From contig NZ_NEHO01000003.1 in the NCBI RefSeq assembly GCF_002113375.1, positions 1 through 64,000 of the forward strand: a stretch of DNA of 64,000 nt, given 5' to 3'. The notes beneath the pieces were generated by a model, which saw only the letters and a list, made by a program, of their open reading frames with translations, did not search any database and was not told the origin of the DNA. This stretch comes from Pseudomonas sp. R37(2017). GTDB lineage: Bacteria > Pseudomonadota > Gammaproteobacteria > Pseudomonadales > Pseudomonadaceae. The translations under genes and the position numbers were made by a program. Positions 1 through 9,073 of the stretch are shown here, piece after piece (within the stretch, counting starts at the first letter, position 1; every line of letters begins with the position of its first letter).

Positions 1-17
1 ACTCAGTAACCGAATTT

Positions 18-133
18 CTTGACGACCATAGAGCGTTGGAACCACCTGATCCCATCCCGAACTCAGAAGTGAAACGATGCATCGCCGATGGTAGTGTGGT
101 GTTTCCCCATGTGAGAGTAGGTCATCGTCAAGA
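18..133 (+). rRNA. rrf: 5S ribosomal RNA
   Basis: The stretch has the conserved 5S core (GAACCACCTGATCCCATCCC, then GAACTCAGAAGTGAAACG). Its ends pair, TCTTGACGA near position 18 with TCGTCAAGA near 133, forming the terminal helix. The length of about 116 nt is normal for pseudomonads. It is probably the last gene of an rRNA operon whose 23S lies before the window. Confidence 0.97.
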
Positions 134-142
134 TTGAATTCC

Positions 143-184
143 AAAACCCCTATCTGCGCAGGCAGGTAGGGGTTTTGTTTTTTC
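143..184 (+). terminator. rRNA operon terminator
   Basis: An inverted repeat AAAACCCCTA-TCTGC / GCAGG-TAGGGGTTTT lies ten bases after the 5S gene and is followed by a T-rich run. This is a typical intrinsic terminator ending the rRNA transcript. Confidence 0.9.
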
Positions 185-280
185 GCGTTGAAAAACAGGA
201 TGGGTCGTTGCACATTTTGCACAGTTATTTTCAGTTCATGGCACTAGAATAGGCCCAACTTCTTCAGAATCAGAGCCTTT

Positions 281-940
281 ATGCAGGATCCGGTTGACGC
301 CGTTGGGCTGTCAGAATTACCACTAGAAAATCTGGTTGCTTGCCATGAGTGCGACTTGCTCATGCGTAAACCCGAACTCGCCCATGGCGAAAAAGCCGTG
401 TGCCCGCGCTGTGGCTACGAGCTTTATGCCAATCGATATAACGTCGTACAGCGCAGTCTCGCCTTGGTCATTGCCGCTTTGTTGTTGTTTCTCCCGGCGA
501 ACTTTTTACCCATCATGCAACTTAATCTACTCGGGCAATCTTCGAACGACACTGTCTGGAGCGGCGTTGTCGCGCTTTTTGACACAGGCATGCAAAGCGT
601 CTCGGTCATTGTGTTCCTGTGCAGCATGGGGATTCCGCTTCTCAAGTTGCTGTGCCAACTGACCGTTTTGTTGAGCATCCGTTTTGATGTCGGACGCAGC
701 TACGGCTTGTTGCTCTATCGCATTTATCACCACATACGAGAATGGGGGATGCTCGAGGTCTACTTCATGGGCGTACTGGTGGCGATCGTAAAACTGGCAG
801 ATATGGCAGCCATCACCGTCGGCCTTGGCCTGGTGTGTTTCATTGGTTTGTTGCTGATACAAGTCTGGCTGGAGGTCGTAATGTCGCCTCACCAGATCTG
901 GCAGGCATTATCAGGAGAGGATGCCCATGCGGGCGATTGA
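281..940 (+). CDS. LetA/PqiA-type membrane protein, first half
   Basis: This is a 219-residue inner-membrane protein of the paraquat-inducible protein A family. A zinc-ribbon-like pair, CHEC near residue 21 and CPRC near 41, precedes about four hydrophobic segments. In E. coli, LetA (YebS) and PqiA are single proteins with two such modules that energise or gate lipid transport through an MCE tunnel. Here the two modules are separate genes. The next gene starts 20 bases before this one ends, and the MCE gene follows, so the three form one operon. It could equally be called PqiA; LetA is preferred because the partner has six MCE domains. The ribosome site before the ATG is weak. Confidence 0.85.
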   Translation: MQDPVDAVGLSELPLENLVACHECDLLMRKPELAHGEKAVCPRCGYELYANRYNVVQRSLALVIAALLLFLPANFLPIMQLNLLGQSSNDTVWSGVVALFDTGMQSVSVIVFLCSMGIPLLKLLCQLTVLLSIRFDVGRSYGLLLYRIYHHIREWGMLEVYFMGVLVAIVKLADMAAITVGLGLVCFIGLLLIQVWLEVVMSPHQIWQALSGEDAHAGD

Positions 941-1550
941 TGCAGGCATTCTGATTTGCAAGGAATGTCATGAATTGAACAGGCAGGAAGCGGATACCGA
1001 TGAACAAGTCTGTACGCGCTGCGGGGCGCTGGTGCATGCCCGCAGCCCGAATAGCCTGGTGCGCACCTGGGCATTGCTGATTACCGCCGCCATTATTTAC
1101 ATACCGGCCAATTTGTTGCCGATCATGACCATAAACTCATTAGGCAAAGGTTCGCCCAGTACGATCATGGCTGGTGTGATCGAGTTGGTGCACTACGGAA
1201 TGATCCCCATTGCGGCCGTGGTGTTTATCGCCAGTATCCTGGTGCCCACCTTCAAGTTGGTTGGCATCGCCTTGTTGCTGTTTTCCGTGCAGCGCCGACA
1301 GCCACTTTCGGCCCGCCAGCGTATCTGGATGTACCGCTTCATCGAGTTCATCGGCCGTTGGTCGATGCTCGATATCTTTGTGATCGCCATCCTGGTGGCG
1401 GTCGTGAATTTTGGACGGCTTGCCAGCATTGAAGCCAATCTTGGTGCCATCGCTTTCGCCACTGTGGTGATTCTGACGATGCTTGCCGCTGTAACTTTCG
1501 ATCCCCGACTGATTTGGGATAACACGGAGTCGGACGACGACCATGACTGA
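921..1550 (+). CDS. LetA/PqiA-type membrane protein, second half
   Basis: This 209-residue protein is a second PqiA module. It has CKEC near residue 12, CTRC near 32, and then about four membrane segments including the family-typical IYIPANLLPIM stretch near residue 54. It overlaps the preceding module by 20 bases and the MCE gene by 8 bases, so translation of the three is probably coupled. Together the two halves equal one E. coli LetA. Whether they associate as a heterodimer is inference. Confidence 0.85.
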   Translation: MPMRAIDAGILICKECHELNRQEADTDEQVCTRCGALVHARSPNSLVRTWALLITAAIIYIPANLLPIMTINSLGKGSPSTIMAGVIELVHYGMIPIAAVVFIASILVPTFKLVGIALLLFSVQRRQPLSARQRIWMYRFIEFIGRWSMLDIFVIAILVAVVNFGRLASIEANLGAIAFATVVILTMLAAVTFDPRLIWDNTESDDDHD

Positions 1551-3846
1551 TTTGCCTGTAGCGAAAACCCGACCGGCCTCGAACTGGTCTGCCATTTGGG
1601 TGTTGCCCCTGATTGCCTTGATCATTGGCGGCTGGCTCGGCTGGCGTGCCTACAACGAGACCGGCATCGAGATTCAGGTGCGTTTTGAGAGTGGCGAAGG
1701 CATTCAGGCCAACAAGACGGAAGTCGTCTACAAGGGCATGTCGGTCGGCAAGGTCAAAAGCCTCAAGCTCGACGATGAGGGCAGTTCCAAGGGGGTGATT
1801 GCCAGCATCGAGATGAACAAGGACGTGGAGCAATACCTGCGCACCAGCACACGTTTCTGGCTGGTCAAGCCGAGCGTAACGTTGGCTGGTATCACGGGCC
1901 TTGAGACGCTGGTTTCGGGCAACTATGTTGCGGTCAGTCCGGGTGAAGGCGAACCGGTTCGCAAGTTCAAGGCCCTGGCTCAGGAGCCGCCGCTCTCCGA
2001 TGCCCAGCCAGGTCTGCACCTGACCATCAAGGCCGATCGCCTGGGTTCGTTGAACCGCGGCAGCCCGGTGTTTTACAAACAGATCAAGGTGGGGCAGATC
2101 AAGAGCTACGTGCTTTCCGAAGATCAGAGCACCGTTGAGCTCAAGGTTTTCATCGAACCGACCTACGCCAAACTGGTACGCAAACACACACGATTCTGGA
2201 ACGCCAGCGGCATCAGCATCGACGCCAATCTGTCCGGTGTGAAAGTGCGCAGCGAGTCGTTGGCCAGCATCGTCGCCGGTGGCATCGCGTTCGCTACGCC
2301 TGAAAACCGCAAGGATAGTCCGCCTACCGACCCGAGCCTGCCATTCAGGCTCTACGAAGACTTCGATGCGGCGGCGGCCGGTATCCGGGTCAAGGTCAAG
2401 CTCAGCGACTTCGAAGGTTTGCAGGCCGGTCGTACACCAGTGATGTACAAAGGCATTCAGGTCGGCAATCTCAAGGCGCTGAAGGTCGATCCTGATCTGT
2501 CCGGGGCCACCGCCGAATTGACGATGGACCCGTTGGCCGAAGATTACCTGGTGGACGGTACGCAATTCTGGGTGGTCAAGCCGTCGATTTCCCTGGCCGG
2601 GATTACCGGCCTGGAAGCGCTGGTCAAAGGTAACTACATCGCTGTGCGTCCGGGCGACAAGGGCGCTGCACCGCAACGCGAATTCGTGGCACGGCCCAAG
2701 GCGCCACCACTGGATCTGCGTGCACCGGGCCTGCACCTGGTGTTGTTCACCGAAAACCTTGGTTCGCTGGAAGTCGGCAGTCCGGTGCTCTACAAGCAGG
2801 TCAAGGTCGGTTCGGTACAGAGTTATCAGTTCTCGCGTACCAAAAAGCAGTTGATCATCGGTGTGCACATCGAGAAGGAATACGAGGATCTGGTCAATGC
2901 CTCGACCCGTTTCTGGAATGCCAGTGGCATCACGCTCACGGGCGGACTGACCGGTGGGATTCAAGTCAAAAGTGAATCGCTGCAAAGCTTGATGGCCGGA
3001 GGTATTGCGTTCGAGACCCCGGAAGCCAAGGCACCACTGCAGAAGCGCATTCCACGTTTCCGCCTGTTTGCCAGTCATGACGACGCCACACAAAAGGGCG
3101 CGGTGATCAGCATCAAGGTAGACCGCGCCGACGGTTTGCGTACGGGCACGCCAATTCGCTTCAAAGGCCTGGATGTCGGCAAGATCGAGGACGTCGACCT
3201 CAGCGAGGACCTGCAATCGGTATTGCTGACCGCACGGATTACCGAAGTGCCGGAGCGCATCGCCCGGATCGGTAGTCAGTTCTGGGTGGTCAAGCCTGAA
3301 CTGGGCCTGATCAAGACGTCCAACCTCGAAACGCTGGTGACCGGGCAATACATCGAAGTGCAACCGGCACCGAAGAATCTCGGGCCGCAGAACAGCTTTG
3401 TCGCTTTGCCCGCGGCGCCGGAAGCGGCCAAGCAGGAAGCGGGATTGAGTCTGGTACTGAGCGCCGCTCGTCGTGGTTCGCTGAAAGCCGGAGTGCCGGT
3501 GACGTATCGCGAAATCACCGTGGGCAAGGTGACGGGGTATGAACTGGGTCAGACCGCTGATCGTGTCCTGATCCATATCCTGATCGAGCCGAAGTACGCG
3601 CCACTGGTACGCAACGGCACTCGGTTCTGGAACACCAGTGGTTTCGACTTCGATGTTGGCCTGTTCAGGGGGGCGACGGTGCGTACCGAGTCCCTGGAAA
3701 CGATGATTCAGGGCGGTGTTGCCTTTGCTACGCCGGACGGAGAGCGCATGGGCAGCCCGGCACTACCGCAGCAGACGTTTGCGCTGTTCGACAAGTTCGA
3801 AGACGAATGGCTGACCTGGGCGCCGAAGATTTCGCTGGGTAAATAG
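1543..3846 (+). CDS. LetB/PqiB-like protein with six MCE domains
   Basis: This 767-residue protein has one N-terminal membrane anchor (about residues 15-36) and then six tandem MCE (MlaD) repeats starting near residues 42, 157, 282, 397, 508 and 632. Each carries the VxYKxxxVG-type core, for example VVYKGMSVGKV and VFYKQIKVGQI. In E. coli, PqiB has three MCE domains and LetB seven; stacked rings of these form a hydrophobic tunnel spanning the periplasm for phospholipids. Six repeats place this protein nearer LetB. No PqiC lipoprotein gene follows, because the next gene is convergent, which also argues for a Let-type system. Confidence 0.9.
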   Translation: MTDLPVAKTRPASNWSAIWVLPLIALIIGGWLGWRAYNETGIEIQVRFESGEGIQANKTEVVYKGMSVGKVKSLKLDDEGSSKGVIASIEMNKDVEQYLRTSTRFWLVKPSVTLAGITGLETLVSGNYVAVSPGEGEPVRKFKALAQEPPLSDAQPGLHLTIKADRLGSLNRGSPVFYKQIKVGQIKSYVLSEDQSTVELKVFIEPTYAKLVRKHTRFWNASGISIDANLSGVKVRSESLASIVAGGIAFATPENRKDSPPTDPSLPFRLYEDFDAAAAGIRVKVKLSDFEGLQAGRTPVMYKGIQVGNLKALKVDPDLSGATAELTMDPLAEDYLVDGTQFWVVKPSISLAGITGLEALVKGNYIAVRPGDKGAAPQREFVARPKAPPLDLRAPGLHLVLFTENLGSLEVGSPVLYKQVKVGSVQSYQFSRTKKQLIIGVHIEKEYEDLVNASTRFWNASGITLTGGLTGGIQVKSESLQSLMAGGIAFETPEAKAPLQKRIPRFRLFASHDDATQKGAVISIKVDRADGLRTGTPIRFKGLDVGKIEDVDLSEDLQSVLLTARITEVPERIARIGSQFWVVKPELGLIKTSNLETLVTGQYIEVQPAPKNLGPQNSFVALPAAPEAAKQEAGLSLVLSAARRGSLKAGVPVTYREITVGKVTGYELGQTADRVLIHILIEPKYAPLVRNGTRFWNTSGFDFDVGLFRGATVRTESLETMIQGGVAFATPDGERMGSPALPQQTFALFDKFEDEWLTWAPKISLGK

Positions 3847-3898
3847 TCTGAGGGGTATGTGGCGTCTGTGATGACGCCTTCGTCGGAACGCCGCCCGG

Positions 3899-3973
3899 AG
3901 CAAGCCCGCTCCCACAGGGACTGGGTTGTTCCTGAAGAGACGCGATCAAATGTGGGAGCGGGCTTGCCCGCGA
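3899..3973. repeat. REP pair (REPIN), GCGGGCAAGCCCGC type
   Basis: Two inverted arms lie in the convergent gap between the MCE gene and mksB: AGCAAGCCCGCTCCCACA at about 3899-3916 and TGTGGGAGCGGGCTTGCCCG at 3951-3970. This arm variant differs from the GCGAGCAGGCTCGC type seen at three other sites in the window. Confidence 0.85.
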
Positions 3974-4016
3974 AGAGGCCCGGAAGTTCACTGCCAAGCT
4001 AAATGACACACCCATG

Positions 4017-4051
4017 AAAAAGGCCGCGATCCATTGGACCGCGGCCTTTTT
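4017..4051 (-). terminator. Terminator downstream of mksB
   Basis: A 12-bp perfect stem AAAAAGGCCGCG / CGCGGCCTTTTT with an 11-base loop sits 22 bases after the mksB stop. The A and T flanks let it work in both directions, so it can also end the letAB transcript. Confidence 0.85.
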
Positions 4052-4072
4052 ATTACCATCAATCAGAACGAA

Positions 4073-6913
4073 TCAGACTGCGTCCAACTCCGGCTCGTCC
4101 GCTTCGACATTCACCGTCGCCTTCACCTGGTCGTGACGACGAATGTACTTCCAGTCCGCCTCGTCGATGTAGATGCCGGCCGGGCCGCTGCCGCCTTCCA
4201 GGTCGATGGCGACACTGGCGCAGACCTGTGGCTTCACGCTCGCCAGGATGGGCACGAAGCCCAGTTGCAGGCTGGTTTCCAGCAGCGCGGCCTGGTTCTT
4301 CTCGTCGATGTCCGCTGCCTCGTCGAGGTAGTACGGCAAGCGCACGCGCCCGGCCAGGTCACGGTCCATCAAGTGCAGCAACAAGTACATGTTGGTCAGC
4401 GCCTTGATGGTCATGGTGGTGCCGTTGGACGCTGCACCGTCGATGTCGGTGTGGATCACCGGTTGGCCATTGACCTTGGTGATTTCGAACGCCAGTTCGA
4501 ACAAGTCCTTGAGGCCGAGCTGGTTGTGGTTGGCCGCCACCAGGCGCGCCAGGTATTCCTTGGCCTCTTCGTTCTTGTTGTCCTGTTCCGCGCTCTGGCT
4601 CAGATCGAACACCGACAGGGTTTCGCCTTCCTCGTACTGACCGGCGCTGTGGATGATCTGGTCGATGTGCTTGAGCGCTTCCTTGTTCGGTGCGAGCACG
4701 ATGCGGAAGCTCTGCAGGTTGGAGACCTGACGCTTGTTGATCTCGCGGTTGAACAGTGCCAGTTGGTGTTCGAGGCTGTCGTAGTCGCTGCGGATGTTGC
4801 GCAGGGTCCGGGCGATGTCCGTCACGGCGGCGCGGCGAGCCTTGCCCAGGGTCAGGGCTTCGTCGGTACGGTGCGCATAGGCGTTGATCAGCAATTGCAG
4901 GCGACGCTCCATGTCGTCTTCGCTGTCGAACTTGGCCACGCCCTTGAGGCGTACTTGAGCGTACAACGCCTCGATCTGGCCGTCGGCCCGCAGCAGGCCT
5001 TGCCAGCTGTCCTGATAGTCGTTGAGCAGTGGCAGCAGGTTGTCCATGGAGTCGTCGATCGGGTCCATGAACGGCGTGCCGAACGGCAGGTCCGCTGGCA
5101 ACAATTGACGGCGGCGCAGGGCGTCGTCAAGGGTGCGTTGCTTGGCTTCCATGTCGCCGATCTGACGACCGACCAGTTGCAGCTTGGCCGACAGTTGCTG
5201 GACGCGCTCGGTAAAGGCATCGCTGGAACGCTTCAATTCGTCCTGCGCGGCCTCCATCTGCGCCATCTGTTCCAGCTTTTCGCCTTCCTCGGCGCTCAGG
5301 GTTTGCGCACGACGGAAGTCTTCCAGGGCTTTCTGCGCATCCAGCACTTGCTGGTACAGCACTTCGGTCTGGGTCTTGCTCGCGGCGCGGTCGGCGGCCA
5401 CGGCTTGCTGGGTTTTCAGTTGCTTGAGTTCTTTGTCAAGGCGCTCTTTCTGATCGCGCAGGGCCGCGCGGTCAGCCAGGGCCTGCAAGGCCGGTGGTTC
5501 GATGTGCGAGATATCGATGGACAGGCCCGGTACTTCGAAGCGTTCGCCTTTGAAACCGTCGAGGATCAACTCCACGGATTTGACCCATTCGCCGTCGTCG
5601 TCGAGGGTGATGCCGTGTTCGCCCAGCGGCAGGCTGAACAGTGCGCTGTTGAACAGACGCATCAGGCGTTCGACGTCTTGCTGAGAAAATTCTTCGCGCA
5701 GGCGGGCGTAGCTGTTGTTGTCGGCGTGATCGAGTTGCTGCTTGACCGACTTCAAGCGTTTTTCCAGGTCACGCAGGCGTTCGTCCAGATCCTCGGCGCT
5801 GAACTGGCGGGACTGTGCCAGCGCACCGGCCAGTTCGTCGTGGGCGTCCTTGGCGGCCAGCAGTTGCTGTTCCAGTACCTTGACGTCATCGATCAGGGCA
5901 AAGCGGTGCTTGAGTACCGACAGCTCGCCGAGCCAGCGCTGGATGCCGGTGATTTCCCGTTCCAGACGCATCAGTTCTTGAGTACCGCCGCGCTGATCGT
6001 TTTGCAGCGCGTCTTGTTCGTTGCGGTAATGCTCGGCCTGAATGGTCAGCTCTTCCTTGCGCGCACTGGCATAGTCCGACCAGGTGCCCAGCAGCGAGTC
6101 GAGCAGCGGCGAGATCCGGTGCAGCTTGCCGCGCAAAATGTCGCGTTGTTTCACGCCGTTGGCCAAGGCTTCGACCAGCGGACCGGCGGCGACCAGTGAG
6201 TTGTAGTCCTGCTCCATGCGGCGTACGTCGCGGAACGCTTCTTCGCACGCGGCAATGTAATCGACGCTGCCGGAACGCAGGCTGTGTTCGAAAGCATCGA
6301 GGAACAGTTGCTTGAGCTTGGCCGCAGTGATTTCGCGCATGTGCAGCAGGTTGATGAACAGCGCGCGGAAGGTCTTCAGGCTCTGCTCGCTGGTGGAGCG
6401 CAGCGGGATCAGAGTCAGGTCCAGCGGGATCGAGGTGTGACCACCGACCAGCAGGCGGCGCAGTTCGTCCGGCTTGAGTTCGTAGGCTTTCAGGCCTTCG
6501 CGCTCAAGGTTGGTGAACAACTCCTTTTGACGCAGGCAGGTGTCGTTTTTCTGGTAGTGGGCCAGGTCCAGTTTGCCGGCATAGGCAAAGAACTGGTGAC
6601 CGAAACCGCCACCCGGGCCGCGACCGACTACACCGATCACATGTGGGCCATGGGGCAGGTTCACTTCGACCAGGATGTAGCTGGTGTCCGAGGCGAAGTA
6701 GAAGCGCCGGGATTGCTCCAGGCTGTACTTGCCGAAGCTCATGTCCGACATGCGCGCCAGGATCGGGAACTGCAAGGCGTTGATCGAGGCGGATTTACCG
6801 AGGTTGTTCGCGCCGTACACCGACAGCGGTTCTTCCAGCGGGAACAGGCCGAGGCTGTAGCCCGCGGTATTCAAAAGGGCAAAGCGGCGGATGCCGTAAC
6901 GTTCCTTGCTCAT
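4073..6913 (-). CDS. mksB: Condensin subunit MksB (SMC-like ATPase)
   Basis: This 946-residue protein has the SMC/MukB layout. A Walker A motif GANNLGKS is at residues 34-41, long helical coiled-coil arms with a central hinge follow, and a C-terminal Walker B region YYLDEAADID is near residue 861. MksB works with the kleisin MksF and with MksE to bridge and compact chromosomal DNA. It is shorter than E. coli MukB (about 1,490 residues), as is usual for MksB. The start overlaps the end of mksE by 4 bases. No mksG/jetD (TOPRIM nuclease subunit of plasmid-defence Wadjet systems) follows, so a housekeeping role is more likely than plasmid cutting. Confidence 0.93.
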   Translation of the reverse strand: MSKERYGIRRFALLNTAGYSLGLFPLEEPLSVYGANNLGKSASINALQFPILARMSDMSFGKYSLEQSRRFYFASDTSYILVEVNLPHGPHVIGVVGRGPGGGFGHQFFAYAGKLDLAHYQKNDTCLRQKELFTNLEREGLKAYELKPDELRRLLVGGHTSIPLDLTLIPLRSTSEQSLKTFRALFINLLHMREITAAKLKQLFLDAFEHSLRSGSVDYIAACEEAFRDVRRMEQDYNSLVAAGPLVEALANGVKQRDILRGKLHRISPLLDSLLGTWSDYASARKEELTIQAEHYRNEQDALQNDQRGGTQELMRLEREITGIQRWLGELSVLKHRFALIDDVKVLEQQLLAAKDAHDELAGALAQSRQFSAEDLDERLRDLEKRLKSVKQQLDHADNNSYARLREEFSQQDVERLMRLFNSALFSLPLGEHGITLDDDGEWVKSVELILDGFKGERFEVPGLSIDISHIEPPALQALADRAALRDQKERLDKELKQLKTQQAVAADRAASKTQTEVLYQQVLDAQKALEDFRRAQTLSAEEGEKLEQMAQMEAAQDELKRSSDAFTERVQQLSAKLQLVGRQIGDMEAKQRTLDDALRRRQLLPADLPFGTPFMDPIDDSMDNLLPLLNDYQDSWQGLLRADGQIEALYAQVRLKGVAKFDSEDDMERRLQLLINAYAHRTDEALTLGKARRAAVTDIARTLRNIRSDYDSLEHQLALFNREINKRQVSNLQSFRIVLAPNKEALKHIDQIIHSAGQYEEGETLSVFDLSQSAEQDNKNEEAKEYLARLVAANHNQLGLKDLFELAFEITKVNGQPVIHTDIDGAASNGTTMTIKALTNMYLLLHLMDRDLAGRVRLPYYLDEAADIDEKNQAALLETSLQLGFVPILASVKPQVCASVAIDLEGGSGPAGIYIDEADWKYIRRHDQVKATVNVEADEPELDAV

Positions 6914-7611
6914 GCGTCGAGCTCCTGTTCTTCGGCGATGGCCCGGGCCAGGGCGTCTTCTTCGCTCTCGTCTTCAAACTCTGTCAAATCCAGCGGGTCG
7001 TCGGTCTGCAGCAGTTTTTCGTCACTGTCTTCGTCGATCAGCACGGGCACCGGCAACGGCAGGACGCTGTGCAGGCTGGCGGCCAGATCACGGTCCTGCT
7101 GCACCGACAGGCACACGTCGAGGAAGCGGTGCATCGGCGGCAGGAAACGGTAGATGCCGTTTTCTTCGCTGGCGAAACCGAGTTGGGTCATGCGGCGCAT
7201 GATCTTTTCTTCGAGCTCGTCCTGGGTCTGTACTTCGGCCTGGATGAACAGGTCGCGGTACTTTTCCAGCAGCGACGGCAGTTCGTCGCGGCCGAGGCTG
7301 CCGCCATCGAGCACGGAGATCGGGTCGCGGCCCTGGTCGGCCAGGTGCTCGACGAGGATGAAGGTGAACAGCGCCAGACGCTGGGCGGTCTTGTTCACCG
7401 CCGCCGCCGCGAGGTCCGGAACGAAGTAGTAGAAGCCGCGGGTGTCGCAGACCAGTTCAAAGCCCAGGGCCTTGAACAGCGTGCGGTACTGGTCCTGGAA
7501 GTTCGACAACTGTGCGTACAGTTCCGGATCGCGGCGGCTGACGTGATAACCCTTGAACAGCTCGCGAAAGATCGGCGCCAGCTGGGACAGTTCGGATAGA
7601 TCAAGATGCAT
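6910..7611 (-). CDS. mksE: Condensin subunit MksE
   Basis: This is a 233-residue protein in the middle position of mksF-mksE-mksB. It is the winged-helix partner that binds the MksF kleisin and modulates loading of MksB on DNA. The C-terminus is strongly acidic (about residues 185-233, many Asp/Glu). The ATG at 7611 begins MHLDLSELSQLAPIFRELF and overlaps the end of mksF by 11 bases. An in-frame ATG 11 codons earlier is possible but less protein-like. Assignment rests on operon position, length and resemblance to pseudomonad MksE. Confidence 0.88.
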   Translation of the reverse strand: MHLDLSELSQLAPIFRELFKGYHVSRRDPELYAQLSNFQDQYRTLFKALGFELVCDTRGFYYFVPDLAAAAVNKTAQRLALFTFILVEHLADQGRDPISVLDGGSLGRDELPSLLEKYRDLFIQAEVQTQDELEEKIMRRMTQLGFASEENGIYRFLPPMHRFLDVCLSVQQDRDLAASLHSVLPLPVPVLIDEDSDEKLLQTDDPLDLTEFEDESEEDALARAIAEEQELDA

Positions 7612-8881
7612 GGGGAGTGCTCGCAGAATTCTCGGCGGCGTCATCGCTGACCGAAAGCAGGGCGAAGGAGCGCAGGCTGACCTGATGCTCGTGAGTATGG
7701 TATTCGCGACGTTCCAGACGCTCGCGCTTGAAACGTTTTTCCCGCGACAGGCGCGAGAACCAGTACAGCAATTCGTCGGTGGCGCCGTCCGGTTCCTGCT
7801 CCAGCAGCCAGGTCATCAGGTCCGGCATCGGCAAGGCGTCTTCACAGCGTTCGAGCATTTCCCGAACCGTGCGAGGCGCGCGGGGTGCATCACCACCCTT
7901 GTGGGTCTTGTGCGCCTTGGGGAAGCGCGCCGGTTTCGGTTCGAAGCGCGCCAGGGCGTAAACGTAGGCTTCGACCTGGCTGGCGCTGCCGAGGAAGGTG
8001 CTTTGCGGGCGGGTGAACATCGGCATGGCCGCTTGTGGCACGGCGTCGATGCCCTTGCGCCGGATCATCGACAGGGCCAATGCCGCGCCACGGGTCACGG
8101 CGTTGTGCCGGCGCGCTTCTTCCCGTAGCGGCAGCAGCAGTTCGCGGGCATGACGCAGAGTCAGTTGGGCGCTGGTCTGCATTTCGAGGATGCGCGCGTG
8201 GGTACGCAGCAGCATGTCATCGTCGACCAGATGGCCAAGGCGCTGCTGTTCGCTGAGCATCTTCAACAGGACGGTTTCGACCTTGCGCACGCCTTGTTCG
8301 AAGGCGCCGTCGGCGTTCACCAGATCAATCATCGGTTCGACGTATTCGTCCCAGGTCGCCAGCACTTCAGCGTAACGCTGGCGCAACGGAATCTGCCGGT
8401 CACTGGTTTTTGCCCGTTCGGCGACGGCCACCAGTGCCTGTTCGTCGTTATCGAGTTTTTTCAGTACATCGCGAACCCGCATGTCGAGCAGGCGCAACTG
8501 GCGCGCCAGGTCGTTGCCATCGCGAATCTCGAAGGCGTCCTGGATGTAACCGGCCAGGCGTTCGAGGTGGCGCAGGTAGGCTTCGATCTCCAGGCACAGG
8601 CCCAGGCGGTGTTCACGGCGCAGATAGGCGAGGAAGTCGTGAATCTGCGCATTGAGCTCGAAACGGTTCGGGCTTTTGGCCACGGGAACCAGGATATCGA
8701 GGCGAATCCACACGTCGAGCAGGCTGGTGATGTCCTGTGGCGTACTGTCGAGTTGCTGGGCGGCCAGTTGCGTGCGCAGTTCGTTCAGGCTCAGTGTGCC
8801 TTGGTCGAAGTGCTCGCACAGTGGCTCCAGAAGTGCCCAGTGTTCAGCGAGGGCGCGCAAGACGCGCTTGGGTTCGATCAT
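7601..8881 (-). CDS. mksF: Condensin kleisin subunit MksF
   Basis: This is the first gene of the condensin operon, encoding 426 residues. It is rich in helices and matches MksF, the MukF-like kleisin that bridges the heads of an MksB dimer. I chose the ATG at 8881 (MIEPKRVLRALAEHWALLEP) because the 35 codons before it, up to 8986, look unlike protein of this family and run into the divergent promoter gap. Neither start has a clear ribosome site. The divergent holD gene starts about 190 bases away. Confidence 0.87.
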   Translation of the reverse strand: MIEPKRVLRALAEHWALLEPLCEHFDQGTLSLNELRTQLAAQQLDSTPQDITSLLDVWIRLDILVPVAKSPNRFELNAQIHDFLAYLRREHRLGLCLEIEAYLRHLERLAGYIQDAFEIRDGNDLARQLRLLDMRVRDVLKKLDNDEQALVAVAERAKTSDRQIPLRQRYAEVLATWDEYVEPMIDLVNADGAFEQGVRKVETVLLKMLSEQQRLGHLVDDDMLLRTHARILEMQTSAQLTLRHARELLLPLREEARRHNAVTRGAALALSMIRRKGIDAVPQAAMPMFTRPQSTFLGSASQVEAYVYALARFEPKPARFPKAHKTHKGGDAPRAPRTVREMLERCEDALPMPDLMTWLLEQEPDGATDELLYWFSRLSREKRFKRERLERREYHTHEHQVSLRSFALLSVSDDAAENSASTPHAS

Positions 8882-9073
8882 CGGAATGGCCGGCTGGTTG
8901 GCGATTAAAAGCCGCGATTGTACTGCATCGGGGGCAATGCGATTCACTCTCGGGACGGGCTGTCGCATTCTTTCGGTAAAGCGCATCTGTCAAGGCTGTC
9001 GATCAACAGCAAGCGATCTTGTGCGAACGGCGGTAGAATCAGCGCACTTTAGTTATCCACAAGTGGCCGACCT

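Noticed and set aside
1348..3576. A 742-codon open frame on the minus strand opposite letB
   Set aside because: It mirrors the MCE repeats and has no protein-like composition; the plus-strand gene shows clear repeat conservation.
4034..6199. A 721-codon open frame on the plus strand opposite mksB
   Set aside because: It is antisense to a well-supported SMC gene; the residues are Gln/Val/Leu-rich without any family pattern, as expected from high GC at third codon positions.
4073..8881. A Wadjet (JetABCD) plasmid-defence operon
   Set aside because: The JetD/MksG subunit is missing and the gene sizes fit the pseudomonad MksBEF condensin.
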